Source of the DNA: a virus
DNA: 26,976 nucleotides
Virus record (IMG/VR): IMGVR_UViG_3300029319_000400
Span: 1 to 26,976 of that record
Strand: one strand, 5' to 3'
A program made the position numbers and the translations under genes. Below are positions 5,879 through 15,000 of this stretch, in pieces. The first letter of the stretch is position 1. Each line of letters opens with the position of its first letter. Below the pieces are notes generated by a model. The model did not search any database and had not been told where the DNA came from. It saw nothing but the letters and a program-made list of their open reading frames with translations.

Positions 5879-7376
5879 AGGCTTTAGTGCAGCGCATGGA
5901 CAGACACAAATATCGAATGAACGACGAGCGGGTAAGCAGAAAGCCAATTCATTTATTGTACGCAAGCCCCTGACAATTGATCTTATAAGAGCGCACCTCA
6001 ACGGCACTAATGGGGTGGGTTCAATACCAATAAACGAGGACAACAAGTGTAAGTTTGGGGCCATCGATATCGATGAGTATCCACTTGATCTTGTGGCTCT
6101 GGACAACAAGCTGCGCGACATGGAGGTTCCGTGTGTGGTGTGCAGATCAAAGTCTGGTGGGGCACATGTCTTTTTCTTTTTTACAGAATTTATGAGCGCA
6201 GGTGAGTTTCGTGATAAGGCATCAGAGATTGCTGCGTTTATAGGGTTTGGTGGTTGTGAGATATTCCCTAAGCAGGAGCAGTTATTGGTGGAGCGTGGTG
6301 ATGTGGGCAACTTCATCAACCTACCATACTTTGACGCTGAACAGACGTTGCGGCATGCGATTCGCGAGGATGGTGAGCCTGCAAGTCTTGAGGAATTTCT
6401 TGATCTCGTTAGCTCCCGCACGACTACGCCAGATGTTTTTGGTGGTTTAGCGTTTGGCGTTGTTGAAGACGAGTTCAAGGAGTGGGCACCCTGCCTGAAC
6501 TGCATGTTCGGGCAGGGTATTCCCGAAGGCACACGCAACACAGTTATGTTTGCAGCGGCAGTCGGGTGTAAGAAAGAAAGCCCTGACAACTGGAAGCAGC
6601 GCCTTGAGGAAATAAATCAGAAGTTTTGTACGCCATCACTGCCTGCATCAGAGGTTGTGACAATCCAAAGTCAGCATGAAAAAAAGGAATACGGTTTCCC
6701 GTGCGACCAAGAGCCACTCAAGAGCTTTTGCAACAAAACGCTATGCAAGACTAAGAAGTTTGGTATCGGCTACCAGTCAACGTCTATCGACGTTACAGGG
6801 CTATGCGTGGTCAAGTCGGAGCCTCCTGTTTGGTTTTGCGATGTTGGTGGTAGGCGTGTCGAGTTAACAACGGATGATCTGCAAACGCCACAGCGTTTTC
6901 AAAAGGCATGCATGGAACAGATACATGTTATGCCACCGATGATGAAGATGCATGATTGGCAGGCCATCGTCACGATGCTGATGGAGAACATGAATCACAT
7001 CGAAGTGCCGCATGAACTCACATACAAAGGTCAGTTCAACGAACTTGTTGAAGCCTATTGCGATGGTCGTGTTCAAGCGCAGTCCGCAGAGGAGATATCA
7101 CTTGGCAAACCGTTCACAGACGAGGACGGTCTAACGTACTTCAAGATCGAAGCTTTGATGAAATTTTTGCGCAACCACAAGTTCGATAGCTACAGTCGTG
7201 GTCAAGTACAGGAGCGACTGAAGGAGTTGAACAATGGTGCGGTGGCAAATGGCACTAGAAGATTCCCCACGTCACGAGGAGATCAGAAGCAGATACGGGT
7301 GTGGTGGGTGCCATCGTATGTCGATGAGGTAGAAGTCCCAGCTATCAAGGTGCAAGAAGATGAGGTGCCGTTCTAA
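5844..7376 (+). CDS. archaeo-eukaryotic primase (Prim-Pol, TOTE-type) with cysteine-rich C-terminal region
   Basis: A 510-residue protein starting at ATG 5844 behind AAGGGG. The AEP catalytic set is visible: metal-binding DID in KFGAIDIDEYP (D75, D77), the SxH-type motif in RSKSGGAHVFFFF (S104 to H108), and the third motif region EIFPKQEQ to GNFINLPYF (139-163). Around residues 280-305 a C-9-C-4-C cluster (FPCDQEPLKSFC, TLCKTKKFGIG) probably binds metal, as in other phage AEPs. The role would be primer synthesis and possibly limited polymerisation. The protein ends in QEDEVPF, a second SSB-like acidic tip in the same operon. It touches the helicase gene by TAATG. Confidence 0.8.
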   Translation: MNLDQRFMAAFEGFSAAHGQTQISNERRAGKQKANSFIVRKPLTIDLIRAHLNGTNGVGSIPINEDNKCKFGAIDIDEYPLDLVALDNKLRDMEVPCVVCRSKSGGAHVFFFFTEFMSAGEFRDKASEIAAFIGFGGCEIFPKQEQLLVERGDVGNFINLPYFDAEQTLRHAIREDGEPASLEEFLDLVSSRTTTPDVFGGLAFGVVEDEFKEWAPCLNCMFGQGIPEGTRNTVMFAAAVGCKKESPDNWKQRLEEINQKFCTPSLPASEVVTIQSQHEKKEYGFPCDQEPLKSFCNKTLCKTKKFGIGYQSTSIDVTGLCVVKSEPPVWFCDVGGRRVELTTDDLQTPQRFQKACMEQIHVMPPMMKMHDWQAIVTMLMENMNHIEVPHELTYKGQFNELVEAYCDGRVQAQSAEEISLGKPFTDEDGLTYFKIEALMKFLRNHKFDSYSRGQVQERLKELNNGAVANGTRRFPTSRGDQKQIRVWWVPSYVDEVEVPAIKVQEDEVPF

Positions 7377-8899
7377 TGGAAACTACAATTTTTGGACCCC
7401 CAGGTACAGGCAAGACAACTCGGCTCATCAACATCGTGAGGGATGAACTGGACCGTGGTACAGCGCCCGACAGGATCGCATTTATGTCCTTCAGCAAGAA
7501 AGCAGCGGAGGAGGCACGGGAACGTGCGGCACAGAGTTTAGGTATCGATGATCAACAAATGATATGGTTTCGTACCTTGCATTCGTTCGCTTTCAATGTG
7601 CTGGGCATGAACAGTCAGAATGTTTTGAAGGGGCATGACTACAACAAGATAGGAGATTTGCTCGGGCTACCCATGCAGTCAACGGCATCACTTAAATCTG
7701 ATGAGGGTGTCTTGTTCTCACCGGGGCAGGCTCTTGGTGATCAGTATCACAGCATCATACAGTTGGCTCGTGTAACAGGTAATTCGCTTGAGGATCAGTT
7801 CAACAAGGAGTGGGGCAACAATCGCCTGCACTATCAGCAACTCAAGCTGGTTGATCAGGTAATCACAGACTACAAGAAACAAACGGACAAGATAGACTTT
7901 GTGGACATGATCGAAAGGTTCGTGGTCCGTGGTGATTGCCCCTTGTTTGACGTGCTGATAATCGATGAGGCACAGGATTTGGTCCCACTACAGTGGCGTA
8001 TGATACATGAGGTTATCAAACCCAACGCCAAGCGTGTGTACTATGCAGGAGATGACGACCAATGTATCTACTCCTGGATGGGTGTAAACGTGGCAGACTT
8101 CCTTAACGCATCAGAACATAAGGTAGTATTGGATAAGTCATACCGTCTTCCAAGACAGGTGTATGACTTAGCAGACGGTATGGTTAAGGGCTTGGATATG
8201 CGTCAGCAAAAGGTGTGGTCACCCACCGATAAAGCTGGATCGGTTGTTTGGCACCATGATATCCTTGACGTGGACATAACAACTGGCGAGTGGCTTATCC
8301 TTGCAAGAACCAACAACATTGCAAACAGAATTGCGACCATGCTCAAGGAGCAAGGATTTCTGTTCTGGCGTGATGGTGGGGCTGGTTGGTCCATATCATC
8401 AAATGTGTTGAACGGGATAGAGGTCTGGCTACAGCTATGCAAAAATCAGTTTGTGTCTCCAAAAGATTTGAAGATCCTGCAAAAATTATTACACCCCTCC
8501 GTAATCACCAAGTCTGGCAGGCGCAAACTTACAAACCTAGACCCCGAAGCCGTTTACAATCTAACCGACTTGCAAAAGTTGTGCGGTGTGACCGCGACAT
8601 CCGAGACCCCGTGGTACGATGCGCTGAAGGTGTCGGAGAACGAGCGGATATACATTACCTCTGTACGGCGGAGGGGCGAGTCTATATTGTCGGGAAAGCC
8701 GAGGATTCGGATATCGACGATACACAAAGCCAAAGGTGGCGAGGCGGATAACGTACTGCTATCATTGGAGTCTAGCCCGGTGATAAAAAGACTGGGTGAC
8801 CCTCAAGAAGAAATACGCACGTTCTATGTAGGGATGACCAGGGCCAGGGAGTCCCTTCATATTGTTGACTCATTTTCCAACTACAGGTTTGAGCTATGA
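7376..8899 (+). CDS. UvrD/Rep-like superfamily 1 DNA helicase
   Basis: A 507-residue SF1A helicase with nearly all motifs: I GPPGTGKTTR (7-16), Ia FMSFSKKAAEEARER (36-50), Ib RTLHSFAFNVL, II IIDEAQD (195-201), III AGDDDQCIYSWMG (224-236), IV SYRLPRQ (255-261), V ISTIHKAKGGEADNV, VI YVGMTRARE (484-492). It is shorter than host UvrD (about 720), in keeping with reduced insert domains in phage enzymes. Family members move 3'->5' on single strands. As no DnaB-like helicase is present in this operon, it may be the fork helicase. It starts in the overlap TAATG with the primase and ends in ATGA overlap with the next gene, so all three are translated together. Confidence 0.9.
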   Translation: METTIFGPPGTGKTTRLINIVRDELDRGTAPDRIAFMSFSKKAAEEARERAAQSLGIDDQQMIWFRTLHSFAFNVLGMNSQNVLKGHDYNKIGDLLGLPMQSTASLKSDEGVLFSPGQALGDQYHSIIQLARVTGNSLEDQFNKEWGNNRLHYQQLKLVDQVITDYKKQTDKIDFVDMIERFVVRGDCPLFDVLIIDEAQDLVPLQWRMIHEVIKPNAKRVYYAGDDDQCIYSWMGVNVADFLNASEHKVVLDKSYRLPRQVYDLADGMVKGLDMRQQKVWSPTDKAGSVVWHHDILDVDITTGEWLILARTNNIANRIATMLKEQGFLFWRDGGAGWSISSNVLNGIEVWLQLCKNQFVSPKDLKILQKLLHPSVITKSGRRKLTNLDPEAVYNLTDLQKLCGVTATSETPWYDALKVSENERIYITSVRRRGESILSGKPRIRISTIHKAKGGEADNVLLSLESSPVIKRLGDPQEEIRTFYVGMTRARESLHIVDSFSNYRFEL

Positions 8900-9213
8900 A
8901 AGATTTAATGGCAAAAGACAGAGAGTATTTTTTATCTGCCGCGCAGCTTTTAATTAATGGCCCAAGAGCTAAAGATTATGGACCCGCTCGCAAAAATCAC
9001 CAGCGCATAGCTGACATTTGGACAATACTACTCGACAGTAAGCTGCGTGATGTTGACGGAGTTAAGTGCAGTGTAGAGCCAGAGGAAGTGGTGGCCTGCA
9101 TGATAGCTTTAAAGCTAGCTAGGTTGGCAGAAGACATTAACAAGGATGACTCGTGGATCGATATCATAGGTTATGCTGCCTTGGGTGGGGAGATTATCAA
9201 CGATGAAACCTGA
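8896..9213 (+). CDS. DUF6378-like conserved phage protein
   Basis: A 105-residue helical protein with the pattern LLINGPRAKDYGPARKNHQRIADIW ahead of EEVVACMIALKLARLAED and DDSWIDIIGYAALGGEI. I associate this run of motifs with the DUF6378 family of phage and prophage proteins, which has no settled function. The helical, acidic layout (EE...ARL..., DSWIDI) is suggestive of an all-alpha nucleotide-binding fold such as MazG, but no catalytic set is proven. It is coupled to the helicase by ATGA and overlaps the polymerase start by 11 bases, so its dose is tied to replication enzymes. Confidence 0.65.
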   Translation: MKDLMAKDREYFLSAAQLLINGPRAKDYGPARKNHQRIADIWTILLDSKLRDVDGVKCSVEPEEVVACMIALKLARLAEDINKDDSWIDIIGYAALGGEIINDET

Positions 9214-11077
9214 TTTGTTTGACAATGAAGAGGAGTGGTTACCGCCAGCCTCGCTTCCCGATCTTACGTCGTGTGATCGCATAGCGATAGATTTAGAAAC
9301 TTGTGATCCTAACTTGTTAACTCTTGGGCCGGGGTGGTGCCGCAATGACGGCTTCGTCATTGGCTTTGCTGTAGCCGCTGGGGACTTTGTTGGTTACTTC
9401 CCTATACGTCACAAGGGTGGTGGCAACATGCCTGAAAAGGTTGTGTTAAACTGGCTCAAAAAACAAATGGATACACCTAAGATTGAGAAGATTATGCACA
9501 ACGCCATGTATGACCTTGGTTGGTTGCGTTGGGCTGGTGTTGAGGTTAAAGGCAAGATTATTGATACAATGATTGCAGCCCCGCTGCTCAATGAAAATCG
9601 CAGATTCTATAACTTAAACTCGTTGGCAGGCGAATATCTTGGCGAGTGGAAGAACGAAAAGATGCTGAAGGCTGCTGCCTCCATGCATGGTGTGGATCCT
9701 AAAAGTGAGATGTGGAAGCTACACTCCTCATTTGTAGGCAGGTACGCAGAGCAAGACGCTCGCGTCACATTACGCCTGTGGGATCGGCTACGTTCTGACA
9801 TAAGCATGGATGAGGTTGCAGGAATTTTTGAGTTGGAAACATCGTTGTTGCCTGTAATGTTAGACATGAAAACAAAGGGTGTTCGTGTTGACGTTGACAA
9901 GGCACAAATTATAAAAGGCAGCTTACAGAAAAGAGAGGACGCCTTACTTGAAGAAATAAAGGAAGTCACTGGCATTGCCATTGAGCCTTGGGCCGCTGCA
10001 TCTGTAGCAAAGGTGTTTGACAGTCTCGGTCTTTCTTACAACAGGACAAAAGGTTCTAATGCGCCCTCCTTTACAAAGGCTTTTCTTGCGAACCATACGC
10101 ACCCTATCGCACAAAAGATTGTACGCCTTCGTGAGTTTAACAAAGCCAACACAACATTTGTCGAAACTATTCTTGAGCATGCGCATAATGGTCGTATCCA
10201 TTGTGATTTTCACCCTCTTCGTACAGATGAAGGGGGCACAGTTACCGGACGATTTTCTTCGTCCCATCCGAATCTCCAACAGTTGCCAGCGAGAGACCCC
10301 GAAATTAAAAAAATGATACGGGGTTTGTTTATACCAGAGGAGGGCTGCAAGTGGGGCAGCTTTGACTATGCCTCACAAGAGCCTCGTTGGCTGGCACACT
10401 ACTGTGGTCAACTGACGGGCGTTAGACGAGACCCCCAGATTGATAATGTCATAGCAATGTACCACAAGGGCGATGCAGATTTCCACCAAATGGTTGCAGA
10501 CTTGGCGGGTATTACACGCAAGGAGGCCAAGACAGTTAACCTTGGTATCATGTACGGTATGGGGCGTAAGAAATTAGCAGGCACACTGGACATCACAGAA
10601 GACGATGCTAAGGTTTTACTTGATCAATATCATGAAAAGGTTCCCTTTGTTAAAGGCATAGCGGATTTAGCTATGGACCAGGCACAAAAGAATGGTGTCA
10701 TACGGACATGGCTTGGCAGAAAATGTAGATTTGATATGTGGGAGCCGCGCTCCTATGGCTATAACAAGGCGCTGCCACTAGAACAAGCTGCTAAAGAGTA
10801 TGGCGGCAAAGGTATGATACGCAGGGCGTTTACATACAAAGCCTTGAATAGGCTAATACAAGGATCAAGTGCAGACCAAACAAAGAAAGCAATGGTTGAT
10901 TGTTATGCCGCAGGTCTAACACCTATGCTAACTGTGCATGATGAGCTATGCTTTAGTATTGATGACCCGGAGGAGGTTAATACAATCTTAGACATTATGA
11001 CTACTTGTGTTGAAGGATTGAATGTACCTTTTGAAGTAGACGCCGAGCTTGGTGACAACTGGGGGCAGGTAGGATGA
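9203..11077 (+). CDS. polA: family A DNA polymerase with 3'-5' exonuclease domain
   Basis: A 624-residue replicative polymerase. ATG 9203 (MKPDLFDNEEEW) is preferred over ATG 9173, which lies inside the previous gene; GGGAG precedes it. Exonuclease motifs: IAIDLETCD (D30, E32), HNAMYDLGW (N100, D104), YAEQDARVT (Y181, D185). Polymerase motifs: A FDYASQEPR (D388), B RKEAKTVNLGIMYGMG, C TVHDELCF (H579, D580, E581). All catalytic residues are present, and there is no 5' nuclease domain. At the position matching E. coli Phe762 there is leucine (residue 447 in NLG), a variant associated with slower, more accurate viral enzymes. It follows the primase and helicase in one operon, so it is the phage replicase. 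Confidence 0.92.
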   Translation: MKPDLFDNEEEWLPPASLPDLTSCDRIAIDLETCDPNLLTLGPGWCRNDGFVIGFAVAAGDFVGYFPIRHKGGGNMPEKVVLNWLKKQMDTPKIEKIMHNAMYDLGWLRWAGVEVKGKIIDTMIAAPLLNENRRFYNLNSLAGEYLGEWKNEKMLKAAASMHGVDPKSEMWKLHSSFVGRYAEQDARVTLRLWDRLRSDISMDEVAGIFELETSLLPVMLDMKTKGVRVDVDKAQIIKGSLQKREDALLEEIKEVTGIAIEPWAAASVAKVFDSLGLSYNRTKGSNAPSFTKAFLANHTHPIAQKIVRLREFNKANTTFVETILEHAHNGRIHCDFHPLRTDEGGTVTGRFSSSHPNLQQLPARDPEIKKMIRGLFIPEEGCKWGSFDYASQEPRWLAHYCGQLTGVRRDPQIDNVIAMYHKGDADFHQMVADLAGITRKEAKTVNLGIMYGMGRKKLAGTLDITEDDAKVLLDQYHEKVPFVKGIADLAMDQAQKNGVIRTWLGRKCRFDMWEPRSYGYNKALPLEQAAKEYGGKGMIRRAFTYKALNRLIQGSSADQTKKAMVDCYAAGLTPMLTVHDELCFSIDDPEEVNTILDIMTTCVEGLNVPFEVDAELGDNWGQVG

Positions 11078-11226
11078 TTAAGTGTTTCCATTGTGAGCAT
11101 GAATTAATATGGGGTGGGGATCACGACGCAGAGGGTGATGACGGTGAGGCTATGCTTGAATCTAATTTAAGTTGCCCAAACTGTAATGCCTTCTATCTCG
11201 TGTGGCTCCCGATAGACAATGACTGA
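11074..11226 (+). CDS. zinc-ribbon miniprotein
   Basis: A 50-residue protein with ATG 11074 overlapping the polymerase stop (ATGATTAA; the TGA of polA is inside). CFHC (4-7) and CPNC (34-37) form a zinc ribbon with an acidic middle (WGGDHDAEGDDGEAM) and a hydrophobic end, FYLVWLP. The combination of CxxC, WGGDHD, NLSCPNC and a final strand is a recurring phage miniprotein pattern. It is a fifth two-knuckle zinc-ribbon protein in this window, far from the left-hand group. Function unknown; it is co-translated with polA. Confidence 0.7.
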   Translation: MIKCFHCEHELIWGGDHDAEGDDGEAMLESNLSCPNCNAFYLVWLPIDND

Positions 11227-11488
11227 GTTTTTGTTCATAGCAAATTTATTGGTTTGTTTTATTGAAACACCAAACGCATGTTTCCTGGCACAGGATGATC
11301 GTGGACCATATAAAAACATTGCTGTTTGTAACGACAGACTTGCTGAAATGACCGTGTCAATAATGAACGACCCCTACATAGGAAAAATACACTACGTTAG
11401 GGGGGCTAGATGTGACGCAATCGTAGCGCCTAACTCAAAAACATCGATTCTCAGCGACCTCAAGGTACTAGGACACGACACTCGTTAA
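11219..11488 (+). CDS. small protein with hydrophobic N-terminus and paired cysteines
   Basis: An 89-residue protein whose ATG 11219 overlaps the previous stop by 8 bases. Residues 3-15 (EFLFIANLLVCFI) are hydrophobic, as in a signal or anchor. Beyond them are C21, a GPYKNIAVC motif and a late cysteine (RGARCDAIV). The layout resembles the product of 344-529 (GTYDTIAEC and a later cysteine), suggesting a shared small family. It is the last plus-strand gene before the convergent late operon. An envelope role is possible but not shown. Confidence 0.6.
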   Translation: MTEFLFIANLLVCFIETPNACFLAQDDRGPYKNIAVCNDRLAEMTVSIMNDPYIGKIHYVRGARCDAIVAPNSKTSILSDLKVLGHDTR

Positions 11489-11514
11489 CGAAGTCCACGA
11501 GAATCGCTATTTTT
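11445..11514 (+). terminator. possible convergent-operon terminator
   Basis: CGATTCTC (11445-11452) can pair with GAGAATCG (11499-11506), followed within a few bases by five T residues (11510-11514). The loop is long (46 bases) and contains a second palindrome, TCGTTAACGA (11482-11491), so a branched structure is more likely than a simple hairpin. It overlaps the end of the last plus-strand gene and sits between the two converging operons, where a stop signal is expected. The weak stem keeps confidence low. Confidence 0.3.
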
Positions 11515-11533
11515 ATTCAATGATTTTAGTTAC

Positions 11534-11986
11534 TTACTGAAGCTCTGCAAGTGCCCGCATACGCTCGACCAAGCGTCTTGCGCGGTTGGGAACCTGAGTA
11601 TACCACCTGGAATCGACCATCTCGTCGGCTGCTGCCATAAAGTCACGAGCGTCCACACCACGTTTCATACCCTTAAACTTGCTAAGTCTTGGCCTGCCCA
11701 TGTTGAACATCATGTTTGCAATTATGTGCTGACACTCTTCGGGTAACTCATCGAAGTCTGGGTACAGAATTTTGCACTCCTCAACCGTGACAGCCATGTC
11801 CAGATTAAACAGTCGTTTGACCCGCTCTTGCTCGACCACTGTACCGACAGGCTTGCCGTGTTCTTCGTCCGACTCTGTAATCAAATGACCGATACCCGTT
11901 GTGGGTAGACCAAGATGATCCAAATAAATTTCGTACTTGCAGCCCTCGTCCTCTGCAATTTCCTCGCGCAATCTATCTTTGTTCAT
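11534..11986 (-). CDS. endolysin, T4-type lysozyme (GH24)
   Basis: A 150-residue muramidase that cuts the glycan strand of peptidoglycan to release progeny. The start is ATG 11986, six bases after a GAGG; an upstream in-frame ATG (12007) lies in the small ORF before it. The catalytic triad matches T4 lysozyme in spacing: E14 (EDEG), D23 (YLD) and T29 (PTTGIGHLI), with E to D 9 and D to T 6 residues apart as in E11/D20/T26. No signal peptide or signal-anchor is present, so a holin should be needed; none is recognisable in the window. It is the last gene of the late operon. Confidence 0.88.
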   Translation of the reverse strand: MNKDRLREEIAEDEGCKYEIYLDHLGLPTTGIGHLITESDEEHGKPVGTVVEQERVKRLFNLDMAVTVEECKILYPDFDELPEECQHIIANMMFNMGRPRLSKFKGMKRGVDARDFMAAADEMVDSRWYTQVPNRARRLVERMRALAELQ

Positions 11987-11997
11987 AGCTAACCTCG

Positions 11998-12096
11998 TTA
12001 CATGCACAGGTCTTCATACTTAGTAGTATGAACTCTGTGCTGGCTCATATCGCCTGTGTGTTTGCTTAACAATATCTTTTTTATCCAACTCCACAT
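11998..12096 (-). CDS. 32-residue small protein before the lysozyme
   Basis: A short ORF starting at ATG 12096, one base after the stop of the 1424-residue gene, with GAGGGGTGGG as a strong ribosome site, and ending 11 bases before the lysozyme start. The N-terminus (MWSWIKKILLSK) could form an amphipathic helix; the C-terminus contains HRVHTTKYEDLCM. Spacing, ribosome site and tight fit between genes support translation. It is too short to be a classical holin, and its hydrophobic part is only about nine residues. Whether it has any part in lysis is unknown. A strong hairpin lies in its second half. Confidence 0.55.
   Translation of the reverse strand: MWSWIKKILLSKHTGDMSQHRVHTTKYEDLCM
12004..12040 (-). 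promoter_or_regulatory. long hairpin within the small ORF upstream of the lysozyme
   Basis: On either strand, an outer stem (GCACAG 12004-12009 with CTGTGC 12035-12040) and an inner perfect 8-bp stem (TTCATACT 12013-12020 with AGTATGAA 12025-12032) enclose a 4-base loop, with a small internal loop (3 versus 2 bases) between them. It is transcribed in the late mRNA between the 1424-residue gene and the lysozyme. No T-run follows on the minus strand, so it is not a simple terminator. It could be an RNase processing site or a brake on lysozyme translation. Confidence 0.5.
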
Positions 12097-12097
12097 A

Positions 12098-15000
12098 TTA
12101 ACCCACCCCTCGTAGTCGTTCAAACAAATCCCTGGTCCGTGGATCGGAGATCGTAGCCGCTGCATTAGATACCTGTGCTGTTTGCACGGGAGCCGCCCCT
12201 AACGCGGCTCCCGGCTCTGCTGTGGCGGAGGAACTTTCCACGGCAGACACTTGATCTGACTGTTTAGCTTCGCCTTCAAAAATTGTTTTGCCGGGACTAT
12301 TAAACGAAACTATCGGGCGTTCTGCCCTTTCTAAATTACCCTCTGCGCTAAGTGGTTTTCTTATGTATTCTTTTCTTATTTTTAACAACTCACGTTGTAT
12401 TCCTAGTCTATCAAACTTTTGACCTCTATCCTTATAAGCTTTAGAAATTTGAGCCATAATTTTAGTATCAATTTTTAAAGGATCAAACCTACCGCGCATT
12501 ATTTTTTTGTAGCCTGCAAAAGTAAACTCCTTGGCGGCACGTCTAATCTCTCTTTCATCCATACCAAGAGTTTTCATATTTTCGATTAAACGATACGCCT
12601 TGTTAAAAGTTCTAAATTTACGTTCGTTCTCGCGTCTATAGTTTTCAATTATTTGATTTGGATCTTCAACAGTGCGGGCAAAAGCACGAAGCTGCCTGTT
12701 AAAATTAGACTGCGCCTGTCTAGATGCCGTGTTGTGTTCGTATGTTCTGTATAACAATGACGTTTTAGGATTAACCTTTACTTCACCAATACCAGTTAAT
12801 TGACGAAGAATCTCTTCTGATACCAGGCGAACATTACCACGAGTATCAAGGCCATCCTCCTTCAAAAACGAAGTAACAAGACGACCAGGTGGGAAGTAAT
12901 CTACGTCACCTGTTGGCGTTATTTGTGGGACAACACCAAATGTTTCTGTGAAAATTGTTGGTTCAAAAGCTTTTGCGACATGAAATATACCCTTTGCAGC
13001 TTTTTCTCCAGGTGTATCGTTAGACCTCCATACTTTAGCGCCAGTTTTTGTCGTGCCATTGCGTAAGTCAAGGATGCGTTCTGTAATAATTGACTCCTCT
13101 GCAAACGGACCCAACATTTCCGATATGACTCCCCCCGCTGCTTTTAGTGCTACATCTGTCGCATCAAGATCTAACTCACGACCATCATTAATCGCATTTA
13201 AAACTGCTCTTACGGGGCGCTGTAAGTAGTCGTATGGGTTTGTGAAGCTGTAGTCTACATAGCCAACAACCTTACCATCCTTGTCTACAGATGTAGGAAT
13301 AAGTGTACTGTTCTTACTCCAAGGTGCGGCAATCTCTCGTAACGCATCTATGGTATCACGGGACAGATCATTTGCATATAATGCGGCCTCTTGTAGTGCT
13401 GGACCCATAACAAACACAGTGCCAGCAAATCCGTTGAGTCTGCGTTTTCCAATGTCCCGAATCCGATTACCTTGGTCAATCAAAGCCTGGTTGCCTGTCT
13501 CTCGACCTTGGTTCCGCATCCGCGCACCCAACTGAACTTCTTCAATCGCACGACCAATAGTGTTTGCCGAAGTGCGAACAATTTCAGCGGGAAATGCTAT
13601 GAAGTTACCAATAGGCAGCTTGCGAAGACTTTGAATAAATTCAGGCACACGTTCATAGTTTGGAACTGTGTTCTTAACTATATCCGCAGCATAACCATTC
13701 AAGCCTTTTTCATAACCTTGTGACCTTGCAAATTGATTAGCCGCATCTATGTCTCCACCAAAAGCGTTGATAATTTTACTGCGCTCAAAGTCAAAGTTAT
13801 ATATCTTCCATATATCATCGCCACCTTGATATAAGTCTCGCGCTTTCTTGTCTATTCCCGCAAGAAACTTGCCTCCTCGACTACGAGACTTCTTCTGTCC
13901 AAGGTGAACACCAAACGTGTCGATTTCATCATCCGAGGCTCTTGATAAACCATCTTCAATAACACGCTCAAGCTCACGAAGTTGAGCTTGAGTTCCGACA
14001 ACACCAAGTTCTTGCAACTCTCGGAAAAATTCTGCTCGTTCGTCTGGAGATGTTTTTCTGATGTTTTCAAGAACCAAATCTACGGACTCAAAAACATTTG
14101 CTCCGCGCCCCACGTTACCTTGAGCCAGGGCAAACAAGGCAGCAGATGTTAGGTTTCTGATCTGTGTAATAGGACTGTATACAGTTTTTACTTTTTGTGA
14201 AAAACCTTTGCCCAACATGAACGCACTAAAAGCAAGATTAAGCACAGGTCTGTGCTGTCTAACATTTCTAGTTAGGTCATTGTAAACGGCCCTTTTTGCA
14301 AAAGTTCTAGACTCAGGTGGTGCCTCTCTTCCTGCTGATGTTAGCGAACCAAAACCTGTGTCCGATAGTTCCTCATACTGTGCCCTCTGACTTAAAGACA
14401 ACGTATCATACACCTCACCATCAATGATGTCGTCGCCACCAATACGAGGTCTAGCACCTTGAGCATCACGAAGGCCAAGTCTGCCCCGACCTTGACGCAA
14501 GAATCCATAAAAGTCATCCAAGGCTATGGTCTCAGCGAGGTCACCCACAGTTTGTAAATATGCTTGTTCAGGACTTTTTACTTCACCTAATAACTTTTTA
14601 AGAACTTCTTGATCCAACTTCCTTGGCTGAAAAACATCACGTTTCATCTTACGTCTAGCTGTACGAGACAGTGTTTCACTTCCCTGTAAAAATCCCTTTT
14701 TAGTTCTGTATCTGTTTACAAATGTATCGATGATGTCATTGATAACTCTGGGTGTTACAGGGGCGTCAGCATCCATAACGTCCCCTAAATCTGCTTCTGA
14801 CACAATTTTATTGTAAAGATTACGGGCAGCATTTGGATTGTCTTGTAAGAACTGTGCAACCTGTCGCCTGTTTTGCCTGTACTCCTGTGACGCAAAGTAC
14901 GCATCTGGATCGTCAAAAACTCTGTACTTACGACGTAAATACTTACCAAAGTTTCCAGCAATCTCATCTCTTACTTGTTGCGATACATTTTGTGTGCCGT

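Noticed and set aside
5807-6589. 260-codon open frame on the minus strand opposite the primase
   Set aside because: It is antisense to the Prim-Pol domain with its catalytic motifs, has no ribosome site of note and a low-complexity composition (many Ser, Pro, Arg).
11987-12007. Longer lysozyme start at ATG 12007
   Set aside because: No ribosome site there and it overlaps the small ORF; ATG 11986 has GAGG six bases upstream and gives the normal T4-lysozyme N-terminus.
11489-12097. Holin gene next to the lysozyme
   Set aside because: No ORF with one or more full membrane segments; the 32-residue ORF has only about nine hydrophobic residues in a row.
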